DNA of 16,630 nt from Spirochaetota bacterium. GTDB taxonomy: Bacteria; Spirochaetota; JAHITG01. The notes below the pieces were generated by a model. The model did not search any database. It was not told the DNA's origin and saw only the letters and a program-made list of their open reading frames with translations. The stretch spans positions 1-16,630 of the forward strand of contig JAHITG010000168.1 of the NCBI GenBank assembly GCA_018817865.1, read 5' to 3'. Position 1 is the first letter of the stretch. Each line of letters opens with the position of its first letter. Positions 8,401 through 14,840 of this stretch are shown piece by piece. A program made the position numbers and the translations under genes.

Positions 8401-8568
8401 GCGCTTTTACCTGTGCTTCTTTCTTCAGGGAGCGGTTCGGAGATCATGAGGCCCATTGCTATCCCGACTTTTGGCGGAATGATCACAGCAACCCTTTCAA
8501 ATCTCTATCTTTTACCGGTATTATTTGTATTATTTAAAAATAAAAAAACAGGGCTTGTCCCTGAATAA
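5446..8568 (+). CDS. cusA: Heavy-metal RND efflux pump, Cu(I)/Ag(I) type (CusA-like)
   Basis: A full-length 1040-residue HME-RND transporter of the inner membrane, which exports metal using the proton gradient. The layout is standard: TM1 at about 13-32, a large periplasmic porter domain, TM2-7 at about 334-560, a second porter domain and TM8-12 at about 876-1035. The A-I-G-x3-D-A signature in TM4 (D403) is the monovalent-metal form, not the D-F-G-x3-D-G-A of Co/Zn/Cd pumps. The three methionines that bind Cu(I)/Ag(I) in E. coli CusA (M573, M623, M672) are matched by M574 (L-F-M-P), M624 (P-L-S-M-I-E-T) and M673 (R-I-D-M-L). The relay residues D405 and E939 are matched by D403 and E942, but K984 aligns with I976 (L-R-V-R-A-I). 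The start is the second of two overlapping ATGs, with only a weak ribosome site (AAGAGA). Confidence 0.94.
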   Translation: MINRIIEFSLKNKFLIIMVFLLLMFLSIIYLPRLPVDAIPDIGENQVIVYADWPGRSPKDVEDQLTYPLTTALLGIPGVKTVRGNSMFGFSLVNIIFKDGVEFYWARTRVLEKLNLAEKELPEGVIPVLGPDASPLGQVFWYTVEGDGYSLGELRSIQDWFIRYQLTAVDGVSEVATVGGHVKQYQIDIDPNKLLSYKIPLSKVIMAVKMANRDVGAQVLEENGMEYIIRSVGFIKSIKDIENIVIGTSGEGGTPVFIRNVARVNLGPDFRRNVLDNSGREVVGGVVLQRYMENPRMVITKLKEKIKAISPGLPKGVKIIPFYDRTKLVDRSVMNLVITIILQIIITVLVILFFLAEYRSSFAVSIVMPAAVLITMPLLYIFKVSPNIMSLGGIAIAIGVVVDAGIVVVENIFSHLNRYKEGSEKGTQRKIPIEVYIDAVKEVAGPIFFTMVIIIVAFTNVYFLEGQAGKLFKPLAYAKNFVMATAAVVSITLIPVVAMLLVRPARKGSRSLKMSEKVNSSLNKIYMPSLKWVLNNKVKFLIISFSVLVLSFLLLFTVESEFMPPLDEGDILFMPVLLPGASISEVKHVLSVQDKIIKTFPEVESVVGKAGRAETATDPAPLSMIETIIQLKKEKYWRKGMTKSKLLKEMDEALRIPGVANIWTQPIRNRIDMLATGIQTPIGVKIFGNDLEELERIAIEVEGVVKTVEGNKSPYAERIGNKPYIEIRIDREAAARYGVNIEDVNNVIMTAIGGMNLTRTVEGRQRNPVRVRYLREYRGSLESIKRVLVPSSSGSQVPLVQLAEIKKVPGPAKISTENGLPYVRVFINVDTDTRGILDFVDDAKFKVSEKVNLPSGYFIVWSGQYEYELKTRKRLLLITPITIVVIFLLLYLRFRSYGAAFAILSALPFGFIGGIILQFILGVKSSTAVTIGYIALFGVAVEDGVVLTEFLIRKAKEKRDLIKSVLEAGSLRVRAIVMTTATTVIALLPVLLSSGSGSEIMRPIAIPTFGGMITATLSNLYLLPVLFVLFKNKKTGLVPE

Positions 8569-8582
8569 AGGAGGTAAAAAGT

Positions 8583-8888
8583 ATGACTAAAATGTTATTT
8601 GTATTACCGGTTGTTTTAATAACGCTTGCAGCCGGTTACTGGGTGCTGACTCTGGCAAAAAAAGAGAAGGATGCGTTAAAGACGATCGGAAATATCATCG
8701 GATATTTGATCGTTGGTATCTCTCTTATTGCGATCCTGCATTCTGCTTATTATGCTGTTTCTTCATGCAGATACGGCCGTTATGGAATTAAAAAATGGTC
8801 CGGATCACGGTCCGGTTGTCCTGAAATGGATAAAAAATCGATGGAATCCATGCATAAGAAGATGATGGAAAAGAAAGCAGTTAAATAA
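8583..8888 (+). CDS. Small two-helix membrane protein with Met/Cys-rich tail
   Basis: I do not recognise a named family. The 101-residue protein has two predicted membrane helices (about 5-24 and 36-58) joined by a short charged loop. A tail follows that carries C62, C79, M82, M87, M90, H91, M94 and M95 (C-P-E-M-D then S-M-E-S-M-H-K-K-M-M). The clustered Met, Cys and His residues suggest soft-metal binding, as in copper chaperones. The gene starts 14 bases after cusA with a strong AAGGAGG a few bases before ATG, so it belongs to the efflux operon. No CusF is in the window, so it might supply or relay Cu(I)/Ag(I), but that is inference from context. With a helical hairpin both ends lie on the same side of the membrane; which side is not clear from the sequence. 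Confidence 0.75.
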   Translation: MTKMLFVLPVVLITLAAGYWVLTLAKKEKDALKTIGNIIGYLIVGISLIAILHSAYYAVSSCRYGRYGIKKWSGSRSGCPEMDKKSMESMHKKMMEKKAVK

Positions 8889-8914
8889 TAAGTGTAGCCT
8901 GATGGAGGATGATA

Positions 8915-9190
8915 ATGAAGTTGAAAACAATAATGATCATTCTCGTATTGAGTCTATCACTATCCGTGTTTATGGTATCATGTTCCAAGTCCGGAGAGTT
9001 TGCGAAGCAGACTTATAATACCCCGGAAGCTAAGGTGGGTGATAAAGTCGTCTGCCCTGTGATGGATACCCAGTTCACGGTTAAAGAAGATTCTCAATAC
9101 GTAATGGCAAAGGGTAAAAAGATTTATGTATGCTGTCCCTCCTGTATGGACAGTATCAAAGCAGATCCTGACAAATATTTGAAGAAGTAA
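8915..9190 (+). CDS. YHS-domain lipoprotein, putative metal-binding
   Basis: A 91-residue lipoprotein. I choose the ATG at 8915 because GGAGG (8904-8908) lies six bases before it, while the in-frame ATG at 8909 directly abuts that site. The signal peptide ends F-M-V-S-C23. A single YHS domain occupies about residues 43-90: V-G-D-K-V-V-C47-P-V-M, then G-K-K-I-Y-V-C73-C74-P-S-C77, then the F/D-x-x-Y-L ending D-P-D-K-Y-L. YHS domains are short treble-clef-like metal-binding modules often found with copper pumps. Being the last gene before a terminator, 26 bases after the small membrane protein, it probably serves as a periplasmic metal-binding accessory of the pump. The domain assignment is firm; the metal is inferred. 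Confidence 0.88.
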   Translation: MKLKTIMIILVLSLSLSVFMVSCSKSGEFAKQTYNTPEAKVGDKVVCPVMDTQFTVKEDSQYVMAKGKKIYVCCPSCMDSIKADPDKYLKK

Positions 9191-9200
9191 AAGAGATCAA

Positions 9201-9264
9201 AAAAGCCGCGGATCAGTTGACTATAAAGTTTTTTTTCATATAATAGAGACTGTTCCGCGGTTTT
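9201..9264 (+). terminator. Hairpin terminator after the efflux operon (large loop)
   Basis: The left arm AAAAGCCGCGGATCAGT (9201-9217) pairs with ACTGTTCCGCGGTTTT (9249-9264), with one bulged G and one mismatch. A T-rich run follows (TTTTATTATTTC). It starts ten bases after the stop of the YHS gene. A-tracts on the left and T-tracts on the right would let it work in both directions. The loop of about 31 bases is large for an intrinsic terminator and contains the hgcA promoter. Confidence 0.6.
9217..9244 (+). promoter_or_regulatory. Promoter of hgcA, nested in the terminator loop
   Basis: TTGACT (9217-9222, five of six) and a perfect TATAAT (9239-9244) are separated by 16 bases including eight consecutive T. 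Transcription would begin near 9251, within the right arm of the surrounding inverted repeat, so hgcA mRNA would not contain the hairpin. A ribosome site, AGGTAAAG, lies just before the ATG at 9285. Confidence 0.65.
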
Positions 9265-9284
9265 ATTATTTCAGGTAAAGAAGT

Positions 9285-10319
9285 ATGAAGAATAAATATA
9301 TTATTAATACGATTAAATTTAAAGGAAAAGATGTGCCGGTAATTTCATGGCAATTGAATTTTTCAGATATCTTTGGAGCTGTTAAGGTCCGGCTTGGTAT
9401 TAAACGGGATCATTATAGGATTAACCCGGGCTTATATGCACTCGGGACTCCAGATAAAGCTTCTCACGTCTTTGTATCGGCAAATTATAAACTGAGTTTT
9501 GATTCCCTCAGGAGTAAATTAAAGGGTATCAATGCCTGGATACTGGTCCTTGATACAAAGGGAGTTAATGTCTGGTGTGCGGCCGGTAAGGGAACCTTTG
9601 GAACGGATGAGCTGAATCTTCGAATAAAAGAGAGTGATCTGGCCGGCCTGGTGGCCCATCGTCGGTTGATCGTTCCTCAGCTTGGAGCCACAGGGGTTGC
9701 CGGTCATCTGGTGAAAAAGCATTCCGGTTTTTCCGTAACATTTGGCCCTGTGCGTTCTTCCGACATTCCGGATTTCTTAAAAAATGGGTTGAAAGCGACT
9801 CCTATAATGAGAAGGGTGCAATTCCCATTACAGGACCGGGTTGTACTGGTGCCTATGGAGCTGGTCACCGGGTTCAAGTATCTTCTTCTTATAATAATAT
9901 TTTTTTTTATGCTTGGAGGCTTAAGCAGTACCGGGTATTCTTTTACAACAGCTATACAGAGAGGTATTCTTTCGAGTATACTTCTTTTATCTGCTTATTT
10001 TTCCGGTGCAGTATTGGGTCCTATCCTTCTTCCCTGGCTTCCCGGACGGAGCTTTTCCATAAAAGGTTTGTTTGCCGGATTTATTGTTGTCCCAGTTCTT
10101 TTTCTGGGATTTTTACGATCTTTTAGTTTATTAGAGATTATTTCCTGGTCTCTGATAATACCCCTACTCTCATCATTTTTAACAATGAATTTTACCGGTG
10201 CTTCAACGTATACTTCTTTATCCGGTGTTAAAAAAGAGATGTGTCTTTATGTCCCTATACAGATCATAGGTGTTATTGGGGGATTTGTATTGTGGATGAT
10301 CGACCGATTTATCCGGTAG
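9285..10319 (+). CDS. hgcA: Mercury-methylation corrinoid protein HgcA
   Basis: HgcA transfers a methyl group from a corrinoid cofactor to Hg(II), forming methylmercury; it sits in the inner membrane with its cobalamin-binding head in the cytoplasm. The diagnostic cap-helix motif N95-V-W-C98-A-A-G-K-G103 is intact, and C98 is the expected lower axial ligand of cobalt. The corrinoid domain spans about residues 20-170 and includes the G-x-x-G-x-x-x-K-K-H-S-G-F region and F-G-P-V-R-S-S-D-I-P-D-F-L (about 153-165). Five hydrophobic segments follow (about 198-212, 224-243, 262-279, 283-302 and 322-340), as in the known family; the total of 344 residues is normal. hgcB begins 10 bases after the stop, the usual arrangement. 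It is encoded directly after a Cu/Ag efflux operon but has its own promoter. The call does not prove that the host methylates mercury. Confidence 0.96.
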   Translation: MKNKYIINTIKFKGKDVPVISWQLNFSDIFGAVKVRLGIKRDHYRINPGLYALGTPDKASHVFVSANYKLSFDSLRSKLKGINAWILVLDTKGVNVWCAAGKGTFGTDELNLRIKESDLAGLVAHRRLIVPQLGATGVAGHLVKKHSGFSVTFGPVRSSDIPDFLKNGLKATPIMRRVQFPLQDRVVLVPMELVTGFKYLLLIIIFFFMLGGLSSTGYSFTTAIQRGILSSILLLSAYFSGAVLGPILLPWLPGRSFSIKGLFAGFIVVPVLFLGFLRSFSLLEIISWSLIIPLLSSFLTMNFTGASTYTSLSGVKKEMCLYVPIQIIGVIGGFVLWMIDRFIR

Positions 10320-10329
10320 GAGAAATGAT

Positions 10330-10629
10330 ATGAGGAACTTAAAATATTTAAAGAATATCGCCACTTTGAAACTGGATCCCGGTAAATGCACCGGATGCAC
10401 GATATGTACTCTTGTCTGCCCTCATGCGGTTTTTGAGATGAAGAATAAAAAGGCAGTAATCAAAGATCTGGATGCCTGTATGGAATGCGGTGCCTGTACA
10501 TTAAATTGTCAATATGAAGCGATCAGTGTTGATTCCGGAGTCGGCTGTGCTGCAGCTGTGATCAGTGGAATGCTGGGGCGAACTGATGCCAAGTGTTGTT
10601 GTGTTCAAGAAATTAAAAAGCGCTGTTAA
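10330..10629 (+). CDS. hgcB: Mercury-methylation 2[4Fe-4S] ferredoxin HgcB
   Basis: HgcB is the ferredoxin partner thought to reduce the HgcA corrinoid to Co(I) and possibly to hand over Hg(II). The 99-residue protein has two complete cluster motifs: C20-T-G-C23-T-I-C26-T-L-V-C30-P and C50-M-E-C53-G-A-C56-T-L-N-C60. The C-M-E-C-G-A-C form of the second is characteristic of HgcB. It also has the extra conserved cysteine C73 after the clusters and a cysteine-rich C-terminus (C89-C90-C91 and C99), where the family normally has a vicinal pair. The start at 10330 is supported by AGGAG seven bases upstream (10318-10322), which overlaps the hgcA stop; an ATG at 10325 is out of frame. hgcA and hgcB are clearly cotranscribed. 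Confidence 0.96.
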   Translation: MRNLKYLKNIATLKLDPGKCTGCTICTLVCPHAVFEMKNKKAVIKDLDACMECGACTLNCQYEAISVDSGVGCAAAVISGMLGRTDAKCCCVQEIKKRC

Positions 10630-10669
10630 AAGAGAAAGCTCCCCCTGAATAAAACTTTAAGGATTACGA

Positions 10670-12004
10670 GTGAAAAAATCAGATATACTTCTTTATATTT
10701 TCTTATCCCTGCTTGTTATCTTTTTTATACTATTCAGATACCTGGGCCTCTTTCAGTATATCCAGTATAAGATTGGGTTAACTTTGATCCTTTTTTTGAT
10801 CTATTTTGGAATTATTTTTGTGCTTAAAAAAGGAGCAAAAATAAACCTGCTGATCATTGTTGCCCTTGCCCTCTTCCTCCGGCTTCTTTTTTTTGACAGC
10901 AGTTTATCGGATTTTTCCGGTGATGCGAACAGGTACATCTGGGATGGAAAGATCCAGGCGAATCATATAAATCCCTATCTTTATCCCCCTGACAGCAGTG
11001 AGCTGGAATCATTCAGAAATAAAGTGATCTATCCGGGGATCAATCATAAGGGATACAAGACGGTTTATCCTCCCCTGGCGCAGATGATCTTTTTTCTCTC
11101 TTACAGCATTAAGGCTGACTCTTTTATCGCTTTAAAATCGATCTATCTTTTTTTTGAGATCCTGACGGCTCTCTTCCTGTTACTTCTTTTAAAGGATAAG
11201 AGATACCTCTCTGTCTATCTGCTCTGTCCTCTGGTTATCCTGGAGGGTTTTCTGGGTACTCATATTGATATTGCGGGACTGGGACTGCTTTTTGGCGCGA
11301 TCTATTTTTTTAAAAAAGAGAAGGTTTATTTTTCTATTTTTCTACTGGTGGCCTCTATCATGGTAAAGTATATAACGATCATAACTGTTCCGGTTTTTCT
11401 GATCTTTTATATCCGAAAACTGTATTCAAAAGAATTGCAGAATAAGGCATCTATGTACAGAGATATTCTCGGTAAATCCCTCTTTTTTATTTTTCTTATA
11501 CTGCTTTTTTATCTTCCTTATATAAGAGCAGGAAAGTATATCTTTGAATCCTTTATCCTTTATAATCACAGATGGAAGTTCAATGGTTTTCTGCACAGGT
11601 TCTTTATCAATATATTCGGGATGTATGCAAGATACTTTTCAGTACTTACCCTGGCTTTAATACTGTTCCTGATATATTTTAAATTACGATCCGGCTTGCT
11701 CCTTAAACTGGAGTTAACGATATTGAGTGCGCTTTTATTTAATAATGCACTCTTTCCGTGGTATGTTCTCTGGCTGATCCCGTTCTTTGTCTTTTATCAG
11801 AGATGGTCCACAGCCTATCTGATCGGTATTATCTCTATTTCTTATTACGTCTTTATTAAGTACAAGGCTGTGGGTATCTGGCAGGAGAACCTTCTCTTTT
11901 TTTACCTGCAGTATCTGCCTTTTTATTCTTTACTATTATATGATATATTAAAGGGGAGCTATGCAAAACAGATTAAAAATAGCAGTGATCATTCCGGCTC
12001 TTAA
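10670..12004 (+). CDS. GT-C-fold membrane glycosyltransferase (GT87/DUF2029-like)
   Basis: A 444-residue polytopic membrane protein with about ten or eleven predicted helices. The first large loop holds D81-F-S-G-D85-A-N-R-Y-I-W-D-G followed by N-H-I-N-P-Y-L-Y-P-P and, 30 residues on, T-V-Y-P-P-L-A-Q. These are the acidic catalytic loop and Pro-rich motifs seen in polyprenyl-phosphate-sugar dependent mannosyl- and related transferases (GT39/GT87 type). It would transfer a sugar from a lipid carrier on the periplasmic side. Translation starts at a GTG with the modest ribosome site TAAGGA before it. The gap from hgcB is only 40 bases with no hairpin, so it may lie on the hgc transcript. Its 3' end overlaps the next glycosyltransferase by 44 bases. 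Substrate unknown. Confidence 0.78.
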   Translation: MKKSDILLYIFLSLLVIFFILFRYLGLFQYIQYKIGLTLILFLIYFGIIFVLKKGAKINLLIIVALALFLRLLFFDSSLSDFSGDANRYIWDGKIQANHINPYLYPPDSSELESFRNKVIYPGINHKGYKTVYPPLAQMIFFLSYSIKADSFIALKSIYLFFEILTALFLLLLLKDKRYLSVYLLCPLVILEGFLGTHIDIAGLGLLFGAIYFFKKEKVYFSIFLLVASIMVKYITIITVPVFLIFYIRKLYSKELQNKASMYRDILGKSLFFIFLILLFYLPYIRAGKYIFESFILYNHRWKFNGFLHRFFINIFGMYARYFSVLTLALILFLIYFKLRSGLLLKLELTILSALLFNNALFPWYVLWLIPFFVFYQRWSTAYLIGIISISYYVFIKYKAVGIWQENLLFFYLQYLPFYSLLLYDILKGSYAKQIKNSSDHSGS

Positions 12005-12665
12005 TGAAGAAGAGGCCCTACCATATGTTCTGAAAGAGATCCCTGATCTTGTGCATAGGGTGATCGTTGTGGATAACGGTTCAAAGGATAATACGTTTAA
12101 GGTCGCAAAAAAGTACGGTGCGGATGCATATCATGAATGGCATCGAGGGTATGGCGCTGCCTGTCTGAAAGGAATAAAACAATTAAAGGATGAAGAGATC
12201 ATTCTTTTTTTAGATGCGGATTACAGTGATTATCCCGATAAGATCCCCCTATTGGTCGATCCGATCTTTAAAGGAAAAGCTGATCTTGTACTCTCCAACA
12301 GGTTTAATGAGCTCCTTGAAAAAGGTGCATTAACTCCTCCACAATATTTCGGGAATAAACTGGCAGTGGGTCTGATCCGGCTCTTCTGGGGATTCTCCTA
12401 TAAGGATCTGGGGCCGATGCGGGTTATTACGCGGGATGCTTTAGATAAACTGGATATGAAAGACCAAAATTACGGGTGGACAATTGAGATGCAGATCAAG
12501 GCGATCCAGAAGAATCTGCGGATCCGGGAGATCGATGTACCGTACCGGAACCGGATCGGAACATCCAAAGTCAGCGGAACCGTAAAAGGGGTTATTCTGG
12601 CCGGATGGAAGATATTGTCATTGATCTTTTATTTTAAGGTAAGAGAGATATTCGGGAGATCCTGA
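11961..12665 (+). CDS. Family 2 glycosyltransferase (DPM1/DPG-synthase-like)
   Basis: A 234-residue cytoplasmic GT-A enzyme, probably making a polyprenyl-phosphate-linked sugar or adding sugar to a lipid. The nucleotide-sugar site is visible: V-I-I-P-A-L-N-E-E-E (9-18), V-V-D-N-G-S-K-D-N-T (36-45) and the metal-binding D85-A-D87 in L-F-L-D-A-D-Y-S-D. The G-P-M-R motif (151-154), the W-T-I-E-M-Q region and a G-T-S-K-V-S-G segment near 200-206 are typical of this subgroup. No transmembrane anchor is present apart from a hydrophobic C-terminal stretch (about 211-225). Translation starts within the preceding gene with AGGGGAG just ahead of the ATG. The overlap suggests the two transferases work together, one making the lipid-linked donor that the membrane partner uses. 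Confidence 0.87.
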   Translation: MQNRLKIAVIIPALNEEEALPYVLKEIPDLVHRVIVVDNGSKDNTFKVAKKYGADAYHEWHRGYGAACLKGIKQLKDEEIILFLDADYSDYPDKIPLLVDPIFKGKADLVLSNRFNELLEKGALTPPQYFGNKLAVGLIRLFWGFSYKDLGPMRVITRDALDKLDMKDQNYGWTIEMQIKAIQKNLRIREIDVPYRNRIGTSKVSGTVKGVILAGWKILSLIFYFKVREIFGRS

Positions 12666-12690
12666 TAATGATGAAAGGATCATTTAAAGG

Positions 12691-14799
12691 GTGAGATCAA
12701 GAATAGTCATCTTTATTGTTTTTATTCTATTTTTAACCTGTCACGCAAAAAATAAAAGCAGAGGGAAGATCCATATGAATACAAACAGATTAAAAAATGA
12801 AAAAAGTCCATACCTTCTTGCTCATGCCCACAACCCTGTGAACTGGTTCCCCTGGGGGGATGAAGCCCTGGAAGTTTCAAAAAAAGAGGAGAAACCGATC
12901 TTTTTGTCTGTCGGATATTCTACCTGTCATTGGTGCCATGTGATGGAGAGAGAGTCCTTTGAGGATGAGGAGGTTGCTGCATATTTGAATAAATATTTTA
13001 TCAGTATCAAAGTGGACAGGGAGGAACGGCCAGATCTGGACAGCATCTACATGGATGCCGTACAGGCTATGACCGGCAGGGGCGGGTGGCCCATGACAGT
13101 GGTGTTAACTCCACAGCTTGTACCGTTTTTTGGAGGGACCTATTTCCCGAAATTTCAGCTGCTATCGGTTCTAAAAGAGGTTCAGTCTATCTGGGAAAAG
13201 GACCGGGAAAAGATAATTACATCCGGTGATAATATTCTAAAACATTTGAGATCAGACAGGATCACTGCTGATGTAGAGGTAGACTTGAATGAGAACATAT
13301 TACGCCGGGGTTATGAGCAGCTTCTTCAGGAATTTGATCACAGCAATGGCGGGTTCGGAGGTGCCCCAAAATTTCCCCCTGGCATGAGATTAAACTTTCT
13401 GATGAGAGTATATGCCAGGACGAAGGAGAAGCCGGCTCTTAATATGGTAGAAAAGACATTGAATGCAATGGCCCGGGGTGGTATCTATGATCACCTGGGA
13501 GGGGGATTTCACCGGTATTCTACGGATGAAGCCTGGATCGTTCCGCATTTTGAAAAGATGCTGTATGATAATGCGAATTTAGCCTGGACCTATCTGGAAG
13601 CTTTTCAGATAACAGGTGATCGAATGTACTCTTCGGTTGCCCGTGAAATACTGGATTATGTCAGAAAGGAGATGACGCATAAAGAGGGGGGATTTTATTC
13701 TGCTCAGGATGCGGACAGTGAGGGAGAGGAAGGAAAATTTTATACCTGGGAATTCCAGGAGTTAAAGAAGTTGCTGGACAAAAAGGAACTGGATCATTTA
13801 ATAGGGATGTATGGTGTTTCTGAGAGGGGTAATTTCGAAGGGAAGAATATATTCACATTTCCGCAAACAAGTAATTGGAAACTTAAATCCAATGACATTT
13901 CCGGAAAAATAAACAAGAGATTACTTGTTCATCGTAATAAAAGAGTTCCTCCCTTAAAAGATGATAAGGTCCTTACAGCCTGGAACGGATTGATGATCGC
14001 TTCTATGGCTAAGGCCTATCAGGTCTTGCATGAGGATAAGTATTTAGAGGCTGCCCAAAAAGCTGCTTATTTTATCAAGGAAAAATTATACAAAGATAAG
14101 AGCCTCCTGCGAAGGTACCGTGATGGAGAGTCGAGGTTCAAAGGGAACCTGGATGATTATGCCTATCTGATAAACGGATTGATCAATCTTTATGAAGCAG
14201 ATTTTAACGAAGAATGGATCACATGGGTTATTCAGCTGCAGAAGGTACAGGATAATCTGTTCTGGGACAATAAAGAAGGAGGGTACTATTTTTCTGCTGC
14301 CGGGAAGAAGAATATCATCCTGAGAAAAAAGGATCTATATGATAGTGCTAATCCTAATGCTAATGCAGTCTCAGCATTAAATTTAATGAAACTTTTTCAT
14401 TTTTCATTTAAGAAAGACTACAAAGATAAAGCCGGATCGATCTTTAAATTGACAGGAAAGTTTTTTAAGACCTACCCGGGGGGACTTTCCCAGATGCTTA
14501 TAGCACTGGATTTTTACACAGACAATGTTAAAGAGATCGTCCTTACAGGAGATCAGAAAGAGCTTAAAGGATCCGGAGTATTACTATTGATCTATGATAC
14601 CTATCTTCCCAATAAAGTGCTGGGCTTTACATCTTCATCGAAAAGGACGGTAATTCCTTTATTAAAGGACAAGAAATCTTTAAACAAAGAGATGACTGTT
14701 TATTTATGTGAGGAGGGGGCCTGTAAATACCCGACAGATAAGATCAATGAAGTAAGAGAATTGATCTATGAGAGAAAATATTATAAATTAAAAAAATAG
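12691..14799 (+). CDS. DUF255/YyaL-type protein: thioredoxin fold plus six-hairpin barrel, exported form
   Basis: A 702-residue member of the conserved DUF255 (YyaL, SSP411/SPATA20) family. The N-terminal thioredoxin-like domain (about 31-190) has N-x-L-x-x-E-x-S-P-Y-L-L-x-H-A-x-N-P-V-x-W, the redox-type C79-H-W-C82, and V-D-R-E-E-R-P-D followed by G-R-G-G-W-P-M-T. The remainder is an alpha/alpha barrel with G-G-F-G-G-A-P-K-F-P, G-G-I-Y-D-H-L-G-G-G-F-H-R-Y, H-F-E-K-M-L-Y-D-N-A, A-Q-D-A-D-S-E-G and T-A-W-N-G-L-M motifs, all intact. The function of the family is not settled. The GTG start at 12691 adds a hydrophobic N-terminus (about residues 4-18) that looks like a signal peptide; an ATG at 12775 with GAGGGAAG six bases upstream would give a cytoplasmic form of 674 residues. 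I favour 12691. It lies 25 bases after the GT2 gene. Confidence 0.88.
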   Translation: MRSRIVIFIVFILFLTCHAKNKSRGKIHMNTNRLKNEKSPYLLAHAHNPVNWFPWGDEALEVSKKEEKPIFLSVGYSTCHWCHVMERESFEDEEVAAYLNKYFISIKVDREERPDLDSIYMDAVQAMTGRGGWPMTVVLTPQLVPFFGGTYFPKFQLLSVLKEVQSIWEKDREKIITSGDNILKHLRSDRITADVEVDLNENILRRGYEQLLQEFDHSNGGFGGAPKFPPGMRLNFLMRVYARTKEKPALNMVEKTLNAMARGGIYDHLGGGFHRYSTDEAWIVPHFEKMLYDNANLAWTYLEAFQITGDRMYSSVAREILDYVRKEMTHKEGGFYSAQDADSEGEEGKFYTWEFQELKKLLDKKELDHLIGMYGVSERGNFEGKNIFTFPQTSNWKLKSNDISGKINKRLLVHRNKRVPPLKDDKVLTAWNGLMIASMAKAYQVLHEDKYLEAAQKAAYFIKEKLYKDKSLLRRYRDGESRFKGNLDDYAYLINGLINLYEADFNEEWITWVIQLQKVQDNLFWDNKEGGYYFSAAGKKNIILRKKDLYDSANPNANAVSALNLMKLFHFSFKKDYKDKAGSIFKLTGKFFKTYPGGLSQMLIALDFYTDNVKEIVLTGDQKELKGSGVLLLIYDTYLPNKVLGFTSSSKRTVIPLLKDKKSLNKEMTVYLCEEGACKYPTDKINEVRELIYERKYYKLKK

Positions 14800-14840
14800 G
14801 GGGGTATTCTTTATTTCCTCGGTTGCTTCTTTTTATTTTA

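Noticed and set aside
8946..8960. TATCACTAT inside the YHS gene as a second copy of the cus palindrome half-site
   Set aside because: Only one arm is present and it lies in coding sequence; a 9-base match is expected by chance often enough.
9217..9230. TTGACT at 9217 as an HcpR half-site
   Set aside because: There is no GTCAA four bases later; it is better explained as the -35 hexamer of the hgcA promoter.
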